Assembly (NCBI GenBank): GCA_016748015.1
Contig: JAAOMT010000039.1
Span: 87,904-141,665, forward strand
DNA length: 53,762 nt
Direction of reading: 5' to 3'
Origin: Geosiphon pyriformis
Taxonomy: Eukaryota > Glomeromycota > Glomeromycetes > Archaeosporales > Geosiphonaceae
In this document: piece by piece, positions 25,873 through 38,110 of the stretch
Position numbering within the stretch: position 1 is the first letter of the stretch
Layout of the letters: each line of letters starts with the position of its first letter
The notes under the pieces: model-generated
What the model was told of the DNA's origin: nothing
Databases searched by the model: none
The model's input: the letters and a program-made list of their open reading frames with translations, nothing else
Translations under genes and position numbers: made by a program

Positions 25873-25936
25873 TTAATCCGAAGATCACTTCGGATTAACC
25901 ATCTTCGGTTTAACGAGAGTCAAAAATTCTCGTTAA
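25873..25936. other. Two adjacent perfect hairpins
   Basis: TTAATCCGAAG (25873-25883), a 4-nt loop, and its exact complement at 25888-25898; then TTAACGAGA (25910-25918), a 9-nt spacer, and its exact complement at 25928-25936. They lie 260 bases after the xylulokinase stop. TTCGG also recurs between the two stems. They may be a nested inverted-repeat end of a small DNA transposon or an RNA structure; no flanking transposase is visible. Confidence 0.7.
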
Positions 25937-26833
25937 GGGTGTACCAATAATTTGATCAAGAATTTAAAAAAAACTTTTTTCAAAGGTAGACGCTAATCAA
26001 CAAATGCTAATTCTCGCACCAGATGGTTTAGAATATTCATATCCAAGTATGTCATAACGCAAAAAGTTTACTTTCATAGTGAGTTTTTACGCAATAAAAG
26101 AAATTCCTCAACTGAACCAAAAAACTCGTCTTCAAAAATGAAATTAATGATTTTTACATAAATTGTGATGTGTGTCTCACATAATGACAATTTTTATATA
26201 AATTTAAAGCCATTTTAGCAAAATCTAAAATTTACTCTTGTTTATATCACTGAAGATTTTGCAATATTTGAAAAGTGCAAGAATTTAAAGAGATAATTGT
26301 TAAACTATATCTAGAAATCTTGTTTTTAAATTCTTAAATTAAAACAAGTTAAAATGAAATTTACAAGACAATTCCCGAATGTTGATGTTGAAGTTGAAAA
26401 CGTTGAAAAAAATCACCCTCTTTGATCCTATGAAACGATGAGATTATAAGCACACATATAATGAAAAGAAATAAAGATGTGGATTTTAAAAGATTTCGTA
26501 TTAATATTCAAAGAGCTTCAACGAATTTGATAAACTGAGGATTGACAAATAAATATCATGTTAATGTCAAAGATCCTTGTTTGAGATTAAATTTAAAGAA
26601 AAAAAAGTAAATCATAAAAAGATCTCATTATATGAGTTGAAATTCGTCAATTTTTAAGTTTTTGAGCTTGTGATTTAGCTACGGCTTATATATTTTAAAG
26701 GTATGCAAAGTTTTTGGTTAAATAAAATAATTCTAATTCTAAAAAATCTAAAAAATGAAGAAATCTCTGATTTCTGATTGTTAACAATTTTTGACTAAAA
26801 ATTATGGATTTCTGGTATGTTTGAAATTTTTTA
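25937..26833. other. Intergenic, no gene seen
   Basis: About 900 AT-rich bases between the xylulokinase and copy D. A short open stretch from 26354 (MKFTRQFPNVDVEVENVEK) is acidic and coding-like for about 20 codons but then meets a stop. I see no continuation. Confidence 0.5.
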
Positions 26834-28337
26834 TTAATTTTCAACAACTTTGAAAACTTCATAGTCCTGAACGGCAAAATACACCTTACTGCCATCAATT
26901 GAATTCATCAAGCTATATTGATAAAAATTCGATTTCGCACAATAAGACGAAGCTTGTTTATGAAAATCTTTTCCATAAAGCGTAAGGTCTTTTCCACAGC
27001 CAAAAGTGGGCCCGAAAACACCACTACACAATCTCCCCAACTTTCCATGCACATCTTGAAACCGGCTTAATTTTATATTTTCCCCATTAATTCGATCTCC
27101 CAGTGAAAAGATAAAAGTTCCACTCCCAGATTCAAGTTGATTACCAGAATGCCATGGGCTAGGTGAATAGCCACCAATGAGTTGTTTGGTATCTTTAACC
27201 TTGATTATGGTCAAGGTCGCACCTTTATTGTCACACAATCGGTGAAAATCTGCCGGGGTAAACCCATCTCGGCTGCCTCGAAGTAACAATTCAAATTCTT
27301 GTGATGCAAGTTTGTCAGTCGATAATTCATCATCACCTTTGATCCACGCTCCAATAAGATCAAAATGTTTTGGTTGTAAAAGATTTGAGGCAAATTTTCT
27401 TTTAGGATGACGTTTCACTTTAGACGATTGCAATTTTTTATGACTTGCTGGGCCAAGATAATGACGTAAAAGATCTTTGTATAGATTTCCGGGTAAGCTC
27501 TCAGCGTATGGTGTCACCTTGGTGTAAAAATCAACTGATGTTATATCATAAAATCGAACGAATTGAAAGCATCGTTGCAAAGACATTTTTAGCGCTTGAA
27601 AATCTTTCATAGTCCATTCCTCGTTGTCCTCCTTAGCATTGATTTTTGCTTTACCCCATTTCAATAAATAATCCCAGATGACAGATTCTTCCATTTCAAG
27701 ATCATCGCGACGAATTAACGAAATCAACAGATCTTCTTCAATTGATGTGAAATTGTCCGATTTGAAAAGAGAATCTGGATTCGATGCGGCAAAGCTTATA
27801 CAAAAGTCTTGAAGCTTCTTGAATGAAGAGTATTTGAAAGTTGTTGGGTAGAATATGGAGAATTTTTGTTTTTGTGATTCCTGAAAATCTTCGATAAGAA
27901 TTTCTTGTAAATGCTCAACGAATTCTTCAAGGACAAGTTCATCAGCTGCAATCAATAACTCTAGCATTAATGATATCTCAATATTTGTCAATGTGATTTC
28001 ACCGCTATATATATACCTGAAAAGCAATTATGGTTCAATAATTTACGAAAGATGTTGAGTAATTTTCACATTTCTTAACTTACTTGAGAATTAAATCGAA
28101 TACCTTTGGTGAGATATTTGGCTTTTTAAAGTGAATCACATTTTCTTCCCGCTTAACCCAATCTGATGATAATGCCAAGGCGAAGTAAGGTGATCTTGCT
28201 ATCAAAATGGCTGAATGAGCTTCAAAGATTTGGGTGTCGGATCCTTCACCAACTTCTATTGATATATCGAAAAATGTCCTGCTTTCCAAGAGCTTTGCCA
28301 AATTGTTAGATAAACTGATTAAGTGTTGAGGAGCCAT
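26834..28337 (-). CDS. BTB-BACK-TLDc protein, divergent copy D
   Basis: Exons 28337-28084 and 28016-26834, 478 residues. The intron is at the same place and phase (2) as in the other copies but has a GT donor (AA|GTAAGT). BTB: FFDISIEVGEGSDTQIFEAHSAILIARSPYF. BACK follows with KKLQDFCISFAASNPDSLF. A basic linker (SKVKRHPKRKF) precedes TLDc, which holds FELLLRGSRDGFTPADFHRLCDNKGATLTIIKVK and ends VQDYEVFKVVEN. Protein identity to the other copies is much lower and the flanks do not match, so it is an older paralogue that has escaped the recent homogenisation. The core TLDc motif is nevertheless almost unchanged, which points to strong constraint on that part. Confidence 0.88.
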
Positions 28338-29256
28338 CGCTTTGCTGAAATAGTGTTTCCCAAATTTTGATCTTCCATTCTGGAAATTAAATATGAAACC
28401 ATTTTATAATGTCTAATCAATTCAAAAACCGGAGGATAAATTCCTTTTGTGACCACTGATAAGAATCGAAATACTAAACAGATAAGCATTCGATCATCAA
28501 GTTGATTTAATAATTTGTAAGACTATATTGATGTAAAAGCTCAAGCAACCCAATTTAAAGGTTAAAATTAAGGAGTAAATTTGTTTCGAAAAAAATCAAG
28601 TCTCTGAATCAAAGAGCAAGAGGTTAAAAATTTCGTATCTAGTCTTATGAAGGCATCTCTTTGCAAATAGAATTTTTTTTCATTTTAACGCTGTCAATTT
28701 AGCTATTGTAAAGTGAAAAATGTGTCGAAAAGATTTGAAACAAAATAAAAATTTACAACCAAGTAAAATAAATATCCTTTGCATAAGATTACCTCTTTCC
28801 TTTTGCGCTCACCGATATTCCGTGAATTTAAATTCTCATTAAAAGTTATGTTCAGGATCTCATCGTGATTTCGGAATAATCATATTTACAAGAATTTTGA
28901 AACACTTCTAAAACCCTCGAAATGATAAGGAATTGTATGACATTAAAAGTTTTTATTAAATCTGTGATCTTTAGGTCGCAAAAATTTGTCAGATGAATAC
29001 AGTAACAATCTGAGAAGTGTGGAACAATCAAAACATTTTAGAGGAAAATATTATAAAAATTTAGCAGTGAACTTGATTTTATCCTTCCTCGAACCGAAAA
29101 TTTTATTAGACCAAACAATAAATTATCGAAACAAATTGTATTTTTAAACGTTGCACATCTATTTTGAATCATTGGATCTATATTTAGTGTCTTGTTGATT
29201 CATTTGGGTTTCGTCCAAAAGAGAAAAGAAAGACATTTGAAAAAATTTAAATATCA
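28338..29256. other. Divergent intergenic region, copy D / receptor gene
   Basis: About 900 bases between divergent starts. AT-rich with no ORF. It must contain both promoters, but no shared box with the other BTB-TLDc promoters was found. Confidence 0.5.
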
Positions 29257-30939
29257 ATGGAAATTTCAAGAGGGATAAGTATCCTATGGAAAATTGGTAT
29301 AATATTAGGTTCTATCGATTTAGTATGTATATTGGTCATAGTGTACCGTATTATTAAAACGTGGAATCGCAAAGGCAGAAAACCATTATCAATGGCGTTG
29401 AGAGTTCCTTTATATCTTGCAGTTAACGGTAAATCTCTAAACGATAAAGTTGTCTTAATAACAATAAATATATATTAATATTTGTCCATTTCTTTAAAAA
29501 CAAAGATTTAATATCATTAATTGAAATTTCGTTTAATTTGGTAAGAGCATGTTTGTTTGTTTGTCGCGAATGTCTTTTTTTAACTTAGATAGAAATTTTG
29601 CAGTGGTATGGCCAAGAACAAGGTCATCCAATGCCAGAATTATGGTGCCGATGGATAGCTGCGTTTTCTCTTCAAAATATATCGATGAGTGCCACGCTTG
29701 TTTGTACAGTTGCAGTCATGACATATTTTCGAGGTAAAGTTTGTGAATCAGTGATTTAAATATTTTTAGAATAGAATCCTGATCATTGAAATCAATAACA
29801 GTTTGCAGAAGAGTGGTAATAAATTTGGGAAGATACGACTACAAATTCTTTCTTTTCCAATTTTCTATTTCTATTGCATTGTCATCAATTGCTTTCCCAA
29901 GCTTGGGCGCAAGTAAATATTGGTAGGCCAGTTTTTGAAAATTTGAAATTTTCCCCCGAATATGCGAGAACTTTGTTAAATTTTTGTTGTTTCTAGGTGT
30001 ATTTTGGCTTTTAATGGAAACCATGAAATGCAATATGTATGGTTAGCGATAAATTTCTTCGCTATTGGATCAACAATATTTTGCTACGTTCAAACGTTGC
30101 GTGCGGTATACCGAGTCAAAAGAATGCAACTGATCTCACCACGGTTTCCTTCTATAACAACACGTCGACTAACCCAAGTTGAAAAGATTATTACAAGGAA
30201 AATTGTCAGCTATATACTTGTCTGGCTTTTGCAATTTGTGAGTTTCTTTTTGGAAAGATATACATCTAGTTTATCTATCTACCTTTAATCGTTTTTAACG
30301 TTGAAATTTCTTCTAGGTACCTATCATGATATGGGTGATTGGTTCGATAGCGGAAGTGAGTCATAATCTGGGAAGCTGATTTTTTTTAAAAGTTTGGCCT
30401 AATTTTTTTTTCGTTCATTAAACAGTATGATACATTAGGGACGACCATGCTTGTAGTGATTGGTGGACTTTTCGGAGGGTAAGTATTCTAAAGACTTAAT
30501 CTCTACCAATTCTTATATATTATCATTACTATATTAATGAGGACATAATTTCCATTTTTCAAGAATCGGAAATGCAATTCAATTCATTTTGAACGAAGGC
30601 TGGGATGATTCACTACGCCATTCAAGTATTCAAAATAGCAGCAAAACAAAAATTAATCAAAATAGTCGATCACGTAGCAATGCAAGATCTTTAAAAGACA
30701 AAAGATCAATCATAAATACACCCTCATTGAAGAATTTGAATATCCCTAATAACTCCAGGGCACTGAATCATACAAGCTCAATGACAATAGATATTGTCCC
30801 TGAAACATTTGAACCAGTTGTAAAAGAAAATAATAATAGGCAGAATGAACAATTTCAAGATTGGTGGTATGGTGACCCAAGTGAGTATATTGAAGATGAT
30901 GAAGAAAATTTGGAACTTGAATCACTTGGAAAGATTTAA
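29257..30939 (+). CDS. Seven-transmembrane receptor-like protein
   Basis: Seven exons, 29257-29428, 29593-29733, 29802-29922, 29997-30237, 30317-30355, 30426-30478 and 30564-30939, give 380 residues with every junction in phase. Hydrophobic spans at about 10-32, 45-62, 78-102, 118-138, 157-178, 213-235 and 241-264 fit seven helices. Cys76 at the top of helix 3 (PELWCRW) and Cys146 in the second outer loop (SKYWC) could form the disulfide typical of G-protein-coupled receptors. No DRY motif is present; helix 3 ends TYFRVCRR. The basic third inner loop (VYRVKRMQ, TTRRLTQVEK) and the Ser/Asn-rich 115-residue tail would face the cytosol. Overall it resembles fungal Git3/cAMP-receptor-like families, but ligand and class are uncertain. 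The first intron (164 nt) is the longest in the gene, so its acceptor (GATAG|AA) is the least secure junction. Confidence 0.82.
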
Positions 30940-31309
30940 AAACTTGAAGGACTTTTTCAAAAACCCTTAATATCAAATTTTTTTGGCTAGATACTGAGAT
31001 TTTAATATTTGAGATCCTCATCCTGAGTCATTTCTTCAGTCTCAGGATAACCCAAAATCGAGGAAATCATCAAGAAATAATTTCAAGATCTCATATTATT
31101 TTGTAAATAGCACAAGAATTTTCAATATCATTAGAGAATATAGTAATAAAATAGAAATTAGTTTGTGTTGCGAAATTTTTACTCCATGTATTCAAAATTC
31201 CTGTTGTCTTGCCAACATGTTTTCTCTTGCTGCACTATGTTCATCATCAAACGGTTGCAAAACCAAAGCTTAGTTTTCGAAAACTTCAATTTATTTTGTG
31301 GCGCTGAAT

Positions 31310-31920
31310 TTTACTCACATGAGTGAATGTGGTCGAGCCTGGATTAAGGATGTTTGTGCAAAGTCCATTAAATTCATACCTATTGAGGAGTTTAAAAATT
31401 TGGCTTGGGAATCTTTGAGTGAAATTACGAGATAAAGTAGCCGTCAAACAACTCATACCTATGGAGATGAAAAAAGGCTGTTTGAAAATTTTAGCCATGA
31501 GGTTTGAGTTAACTTAAACTCAAAGTGTCCGCTGCTTTTTAATTTTGGTTGCGAGCTGGATTAACCTACTTTGTTTTAAACTTCAAGCTTCAAATGCAGC
31601 TACCATTAGGTTGTAATGATCGAATTTTTCGAATTCTAGGTCTGAGTCAAGGTAAAAAAGATTGTAACTTCAAACTTCAAATTCTCAAAAAATAAACAGA
31701 CTTGACAACTTTTCACTATCTGTTCGTCATCCTATATTTTAGTGAAGGAAATTTGGGTCAATATTTAAGGAGAAATTTGGAAAAACTTACTGGGCAAAAT
31801 AAATTCAATTTTGCCCTTGGAATCCCTGAGGGTATACGATGTCTTTATTTGGAAAATATCTTACATCACGATCTAGTAAATATTAGCCTCAACTCCCTCA
31901 TAATAGCGTTTTAAAAATAA
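31310..31920 (+). pseudogene. Protein kinase pseudogene, TKL-like
   Basis: Fragments in changing frames follow the order of a kinase N-lobe: WIKDVCAKSIKFIPIEEFKNL (near 31340-31400), LFENFSHEV (near 31470-31505), IFRILGLSQGKKDC (near 31625-31665), then an intact stretch of 70 codons (31702-31914) with EGNLGQYLRRNLEKL, IPEGIRCLYLENILHHDLVN. The last part corresponds to the catalytic loop, where HRDLHSKN is expected; here it is HHDL with the metal-binding Asn misplaced. The glycine loop and the DFG segment are not recognisable. Such kinases form very large families in arbuscular mycorrhizal fungi. Non-functional as read. Confidence 0.75.
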
Positions 31921-34875
31921 TTATATTTGGAATTTTGCAACAGCATCAAAGAATATAGTAATTCACAATGATTGACACTAAAGAAAGCATACAGTTTCCA
32001 CTTATTGGTATGATTCTATATATGGGGCTTGCTGCAATAAACAAAAAGCTGCCTTCGCCCGATGTTGGCTTAATATGTTTTTTTCTTAGCACCCAGAATA
32101 TCATCTCTGTTGCTCCCAAGATTGCTGGGATTGATCAAATAGGGAACATTCGACTTGGATTGCTTTTTTCTCTAATTGTTGATTAATTCAGTTTTTAATT
32201 CTTCAGTTTTATCCTTTTACCTCAGATTTTAGGGGTCGGGAAGTTTGAAGACCAAAAGTTCATTTCCATGGACCTGCACGCTTATTATCCACAATTTGCT
32301 TGCCTTCATCGGGCAATCATCACCATTTTATAACAAGGACAATTATTATAATAAGTAAAGGGAGCTCCTATTTCTTCTTTTCATATTTTTGTGACATCTT
32401 TGTCTAATTCACATCTGATATCAAGCATCCTTGACTTTGATCTTTGTCATCAACTCCTGTAACCTTTTCCCAATCTCCGCTCAAGTAGCTTCATCAATAC
32501 ATTAATTTCATTGGGTAAATGAGCCTTGGGGCATGTTGGCAAAAAATTTAAATTGTTAGGAAATCTAGCAATTGTCTTTGGGTAAAAACTTCGTGAAGTA
32601 ATTGGATTCATAAATAAATGTGAGACCTTGTTTATTAGCTCATTGATAGTATTTTTCAATTTTTGTTTATTCTTGACTAGTTATGCATAACTTTAATTTT
32701 TTGGGATAAATTATATTATTTCTTTTTATATTTTTTGCATTATTTATTTAAAACTTTTTTCATTATATATTTTGAGCTTTATTCAAGCTTATTACACCAT
32801 ATAATTTATGAAATTTATTGGTATTTTCCAATAAAACCTTTGATTAAATCATAATATAATTCCAACGAATAAATTTAATTCAATATATTGTAATAGTATA
32901 GAATAATAGATCAAATAGTTTTTTATTTTTATTTTAATCGTTGGAATTTATTTATATAAATTATTAAACTAATTTGAACTCAACTCAAAAGTATCAAATT
33001 CTCAATATGATTTAACTTATTTAAAATTTTTACATTATTTTTAAAAAAAATAATATTTTAAACAATTAATAGCTGGTCACACGTAGCAAACGCGTGGGCT
33101 GATTCTACTATGTGTCATTCTCCTGCCACGTTCGTAGGTCATATTTAGATCACATTTGTAAGCACTTAATAAGCAATTTAATTTAATTTTATTCAATAAA
33201 TTGCTTTTGAAATTATTATATTAAATATATTTGTCTGTTAATTTATTAACATTTTTTTTCAGAAAATAATTCAAATAATAAAAATATAAAAAAACAAAAA
33301 TACAACACTACTAATTTTTATATTGCTGAATTAGAATATAAATGTTAATGAGAAATATTTTTTTATAATTTTATAATATTATTAAAAAATGTTATAATCA
33401 AAAACAAATAATAATCAACCACAATATTGATAAAATAATAATAAAATCTCTTTTGAATTATGTAAAAATATTTAAATTATCAAAACATCAAATAAAATCA
33501 TTTAACTTTTGATTTTTTAATAATTCAAATAGAAACAAATTAAATTATATATAAATAAAATTAAAAAATATATAGTTTTTAAAAAAAAAAATTTCGAAAA
33601 TTACAAAATTACAAAAATATATATAATTAAATAATAATTTCTAAATTTTAGTAAAAGTTGGAATTATTTTATCTTGTTAACAATAATAATATTATAAATT
33701 AAAATACTGTCGTATTTTTCTATACTATAACTATTAACTAAAAACTTCTACTACCTGTTAAAAATTTTTAAATGAATAATTTGTATTAGTGTTTAAAGCT
33801 TTCTCAAAAATTTTTTAATTACTATTATTAAGCTTTTTAAATTATTATATTTTATTATATTTAAACTTACTTAGTTTGTTGTAGCTTTAAAATCAATTTT
33901 TTTTGCTGCTATTGTACTTTTTCATTAATTTTCAAACAAAATCAAAAACACTTTTGAAATATTTAACAAAATTGTGGTTATTAAATTAAATTTATTGATT
34001 TGTAATAATATGTTATAATCTATTTGAAAATTTGCCTTAGTTAATTAAACTCTTAATGACTAGTTAATTTTTATAAAAAACAGGTTTAAAACCAAATTGG
34101 TCAATTTTTTGGTTATGAAGCTTATTAATTAGCAATATAATTGTTAAAATTTATAATTAACTTCTTTTACTTTCTGCTTACTTAATTTTTATTATTTTCA
34201 AAACTAGTATTTAAAAAAAATAGCTTTAATAAAAATCTCAAATTATTGGCATTATAACAAGTATTAAAATTTAATTACTCGGTTTTTGCTTATAAAGCTG
34301 TTTTTAATAGTCAATTTTGCTGAATTAATATAAAAATAAAAAAAAGACTTGCTTTATAGGAAATACAAAGGTAAAATTTAATGCTAATAATAGCTAAATT
34401 CACCAATTTTATGACACAATTGTCAGCAGAATTATACCTATAATTTTAAACTAATTTTCAATAGATATGTATATCAAACATCGCGGAAAAGTTTCTTTAA
34501 TTCTTATTCTAGATATTTTATTTTATCGAGTTTTTTGGCATTCTTGCTTTACTTTTTAACTTTCTAATTCAATAAATTTAGATTTTTTAAAATGCAATTT
34601 TTTAATATAATTAAAAATAAAAACTTTTCATTTAGAAGCCAATCATTAACTAAATTATATATTAATCTTTAATTGTTTTCAAATTAATCTTTTTTAACTA
34701 AATATATCTAAAAAGCTCATAATCTTTTTGATTTTAAATTTGATCTTTGGTTTTATATTATTAAGTTATTAGAGTAAAACCATCTTGTTTATATCTTATG
34801 AAAGCTAAGAATATGTTTTAAAAATACATGACATGTTTTAAATTGAAATAATCTTAAAAGCGACAAAATATTTTA
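31921..34875. other. AT-rich intergenic desert with one GC-richer island
   Basis: The first 750 bases have more balanced composition but hold only short ORFs (31968-32186 plus, 32450-32659 minus) without recognisable features. From 32680 the sequence is extreme A/T. At 33071-33150 lies a short island (around CACACGTAGCAAACGCG and CCTGCCACGTTCGTAGG) that stands out from hundreds of bases either side; it does not fold as a tRNA by eye. From about 34550 the sequence matches the left flank of copy B (13050-13330). Confidence 0.6.
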
Positions 34876-35041
34876 GCACTCAACTCAATTGAAATTAGGG
34901 GCATTAATTTTTAAATTATACATAAAATAATATTTCAAATTCAATTTTGTGTCTTTATTGTAAAGCCTAAAGCAATAGGCTATAGAAGAATTTTTTCTAA
35001 AATAAGGGACCTATTGATATAAATTTAGAAAATGTAAAAAC

Positions 35042-36500
35042 TCAATTGATTGAATCATATAAACTAAGTCTGATTTGAAAAACTTCATACTCCTCGACAA
35101 AGAAGTCTACTTTTTCAGTTTCTGAATTAGGCATTATCGCGTGCTCATATGATGAATCCTTTCGACAGGAGCATCCAGGGCTATTTTGAAAATCTTCACT
35201 GTTCATTACAATACTATGCTCACCAAATTCGGGTCCACGCATTGGGTCATTATAAGGTCCCTTTTCACTAACAAACTTGCTAAGTTTAGTATTTTCAGCT
35301 TTGCCATCTCCAAGGGAAAATATAAAACTTCCCTTTCCATTTAACCACATTCCACGAGAAGACCAAGATTGTGGGTTATACCCGCCGATCAGTTGACCAG
35401 TTTCTTTCACTTTGATAACACTAACTGTTGCTCCTTTATCATCACATAATCGATGAAAATCGGCTGGGGTAAATCCGTCTCGACTGCCTCGAAGTAACAA
35501 ATCAAAGTTATTTCCAAGTTGGCTTTCAAAAGGAGCATTTTTATCTTTGCCCTGGATCCAGTGGTCAAGCTGCCTCACATTATGCAACTGAAGAAGCTTT
35601 GAACCAGTTGATCGGAATGGCCGAGCCTCAACAGACTTTTCATGACTCCCCGGTACTAGATAATGATGTAAAAGATCTTCATATAAAGTTCCGGGTAAAA
35701 TTCTCGCAAATGGTTTTACTTTGTGATAGAAGTCAACAGAAGATATGTGAAAGAACCGGATTAAAGGTAGAAGCTCCTCAATGGATTCCTTAAAGGCGTT
35801 AAAATTCTCATCTGTCCAGTTAAGAATCTCTTCTACCTTAATATTGTTACCCAATTTAGCAACTCCCCATTCCACAATCTTTTTCCATATTTCTATTTCA
35901 TCCATAATAAAGTCATCGTGGGACAAAATTGAGGAAAGAAAATTCTTACTTAAGGAGGTGAAATCTTGGGATCTGAAGATTATAGCTGGACTTTTAGCTG
36001 CTATTTGTGTGCAGAATTCTTGCAGCTTTTTGAACGAATTATGCATAAATGATATTTCATGCAAAGAGGCAAAGTTTTCCTCTAGCTCTTTGTGATTTTT
36101 AATTAGATAGCTTTCCAGGTGGTTAATTAGGTACTCCGTATTCCTTAAGAGATATTTCACCACTATACAAATATCTAGATAAAACAATAATAAAATGTAT
36201 GAATAAAATATTAGCAAGTATATTTTAAGCAAACTAAACTTACTGAAGTATCACCTCAAACATTTGTGGTGAAATATTAGGCTTAGAGAAGATAATGGTT
36301 TTATTTTCTCTTTTAACCCAATTACTAGAGAGTGCTACAGCAAAATAGAAGGATCTTGCTGCTAAAATCGGCGAATGACCGTGAAAAGTTTTATTATTAA
36401 GACCATCACCAACGATAATCTTAACATCAGAGAATATTTCATTATTCAATAAGCTCGTTAAATCGTGAGATAAAGCGTGGGAGAGTTGTTGAGACGCCAT
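35042..36500 (-). pseudogene. BTB-BACK-TLDc copy E, broken by a 50-nt deletion
   Basis: Exon 1 (36500-36244) encodes an intact BTB start (MASQQLSHALSHDL, FSDVKIIVGDG) and ends with the usual phase-2 GT donor. Exon 2 would begin at 36174 as in B, but compared with B about 50 nt are missing after GGAGTACCTA, so the frame meets TAA shortly after KEYGVPN. The rest of BACK and the whole TLDc domain (to 35042) are open in another frame and nearly identical to copy A. One further codon is missing (NHKELEENF instead of NHAKELEENF). A small deletion near the end changes the C-terminus to QIRLSLYDSIN. The downstream frame runs open into the intron, so unusual splicing could in principle still express BACK-TLDc. 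Confidence 0.75.
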
Positions 36501-36527
36501 GAATATCTAAGAAACAAAATTCTTAGA

Positions 36528-36607
36528 TTTTTATAATTCAGCAGCTTAAAGCTAGTTACGTTGCGCCCACTTGTTTATGTTTACCTTGTGAAAAGATCTG
36601 TGAGTCA
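36528..36607 (-). promoter_or_regulatory. Conserved promoter of copy E
   Basis: Read towards the gene: TGACTCA (36607-36601), 16 nt, GTAAACA (36584-36578), then TATAAAAA (36535-36528) about 28 nt before the ATG. This matches copies B, F and H in order and spacing. TGACTCA is the consensus of bZIP factors of the Gcn4/AP-1 type and GTAAACA is a forkhead core. Confidence 0.65.
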
Positions 36608-38110
36608 TTAGTAGTGGAATTTTTGGCGGAATCTTTTATCTGATCTGAACTGAATTAATTATTATAGTAGTTAACTCATTTTCTTGCTGACAGAAAAAAA
36701 ACATAATACGTGACTGGTTATAGAAATTTATTGTAAGGTTGTAGATAAAATGCAATCAAGAATCCGGTTTACCTGAAAAATTAGTAGCTGTGTTATCCAA
36801 TAAAATTTAATCTTTAAATAGCTCTTTTTAGATAATTTTCTAACTTTCTAAAGCTTTAACGTGACCTAAAGATTTTCAATAGACTAATTCAATTGCTTTG
36901 AATTAGGAGAGCTAAATTTCAAAATCCCTTTTATAAGATATAAAAAATCAGATAAAGTAAAATCTCGAGTGAATATTAATTCTTGATATTAAATTTAAGG
37001 AGAGCAATAATATTTATCTCATCACCCTATTTTCAAATTTGTACTTGTATTTTTTTTTGGGTCAACAGATATTCCACAATAAACATTAATTTCAACTTTA
37101 GTTTCTTAAATAAATGACACCAGATCTTTTTTTAGCTTAAACAATATTATTTAAATCCAGTGATTTTGGAAATTTTATGAGTTTATAATAGCTACCCCCT
37201 TTGACTAATAAAACAGATAATAAATCAAAATTCTTGAAAATTCTTGATTTAAGAAAAGTTAAATAATCACACCGAAATAATAGCATAGCAAATGAAGATA
37301 TTTTTCTGTTATCTACCTGTGGAAAAAGGATATGCATATATATAGTCATATTAATGCAATCTTTTAATTTTAAAAGCCCAAGATTGAATTCTTTTCATAC
37401 TGGAAAGAATAGTGATATTTCAATAAAGGTTTTTTTTTAAATTAAAAAGGATAGTAATTATTTAAAATTTAAAATTTCATTGAAAAATATACTTTTAAGT
37501 TTGAAATTTAAATTATCAATATCCTTTAGCTTCTAAAATTAAAATCTTGACTTTTTATAAAATTTTTGCAAATTTTAAATGTCGCCTAATTCAAAGTATG
37601 ATTAAAAATTTATATTATAGACAGAAAATAAGTATAAAAATTTAGTCCATTCTTTATAATAAAAATTTTATTGTTTAATTTATATGTCTCTAAGAATTTA
37701 TGAAAATATTATGTATCTTTTTTTTAAAAAATCAATTTATCCTAATCTAAAAACTAAAGGTAAAAATTGCTATCGGATGAATACTTAAAATTTTTTAGAA
37801 AGATAGAAATAAAAGTTCTTAATGTATAGAAGCTTGCTTGAGTACTCTTTGATTTAGAAAAGGCTAAAGAAACTCAATAAAAAACTAACTACTTATCGTT
37901 ATGAGAAGTTTTAAAATATTAATATTCTTTTCCTAAATATTTTTATTTCTACAAATATATTCTGCTTCTGTAACAATAGAATGTCCACTCTAATTGATTT
38001 AAAGATATAATTACCAGTGATAATGAAATTTGCGACTTGGAATTTGGTACTTGAAAAGTTAAAGGCCGGCAACATTTCAAACATAAATTTAGTTATTCAA
38101 CAGCTGAAAA
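36608..38110. repeat. Flank duplicated with copy E
   Basis: Matches 15112-17260 beyond copy B, with several deletions. It includes the diverged 0.5-kb repeat near 37490-37870 and the coding-like patch DNEICDLEFG near 38015-38050. No intact gene. The match ends near 38105. Confidence 0.7.

Noticed and set aside
29549-29737. ORF at 29549-29737 (plus) as a separate gene
   Set aside because: It is an alternative frame over exon 2 of the receptor; the other frame gives the hydrophobic helix and fits splice phases.
31968-32186. ORF downstream of the kinase relic, considered as its C-lobe
   Set aside because: No DFG, APE or other C-lobe motif could be aligned.
33071-33150. Possible tRNA in the GC-richer island
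   Set aside because: No acceptor/T-arm pairing or B-box consensus could be made by eye on either strand.
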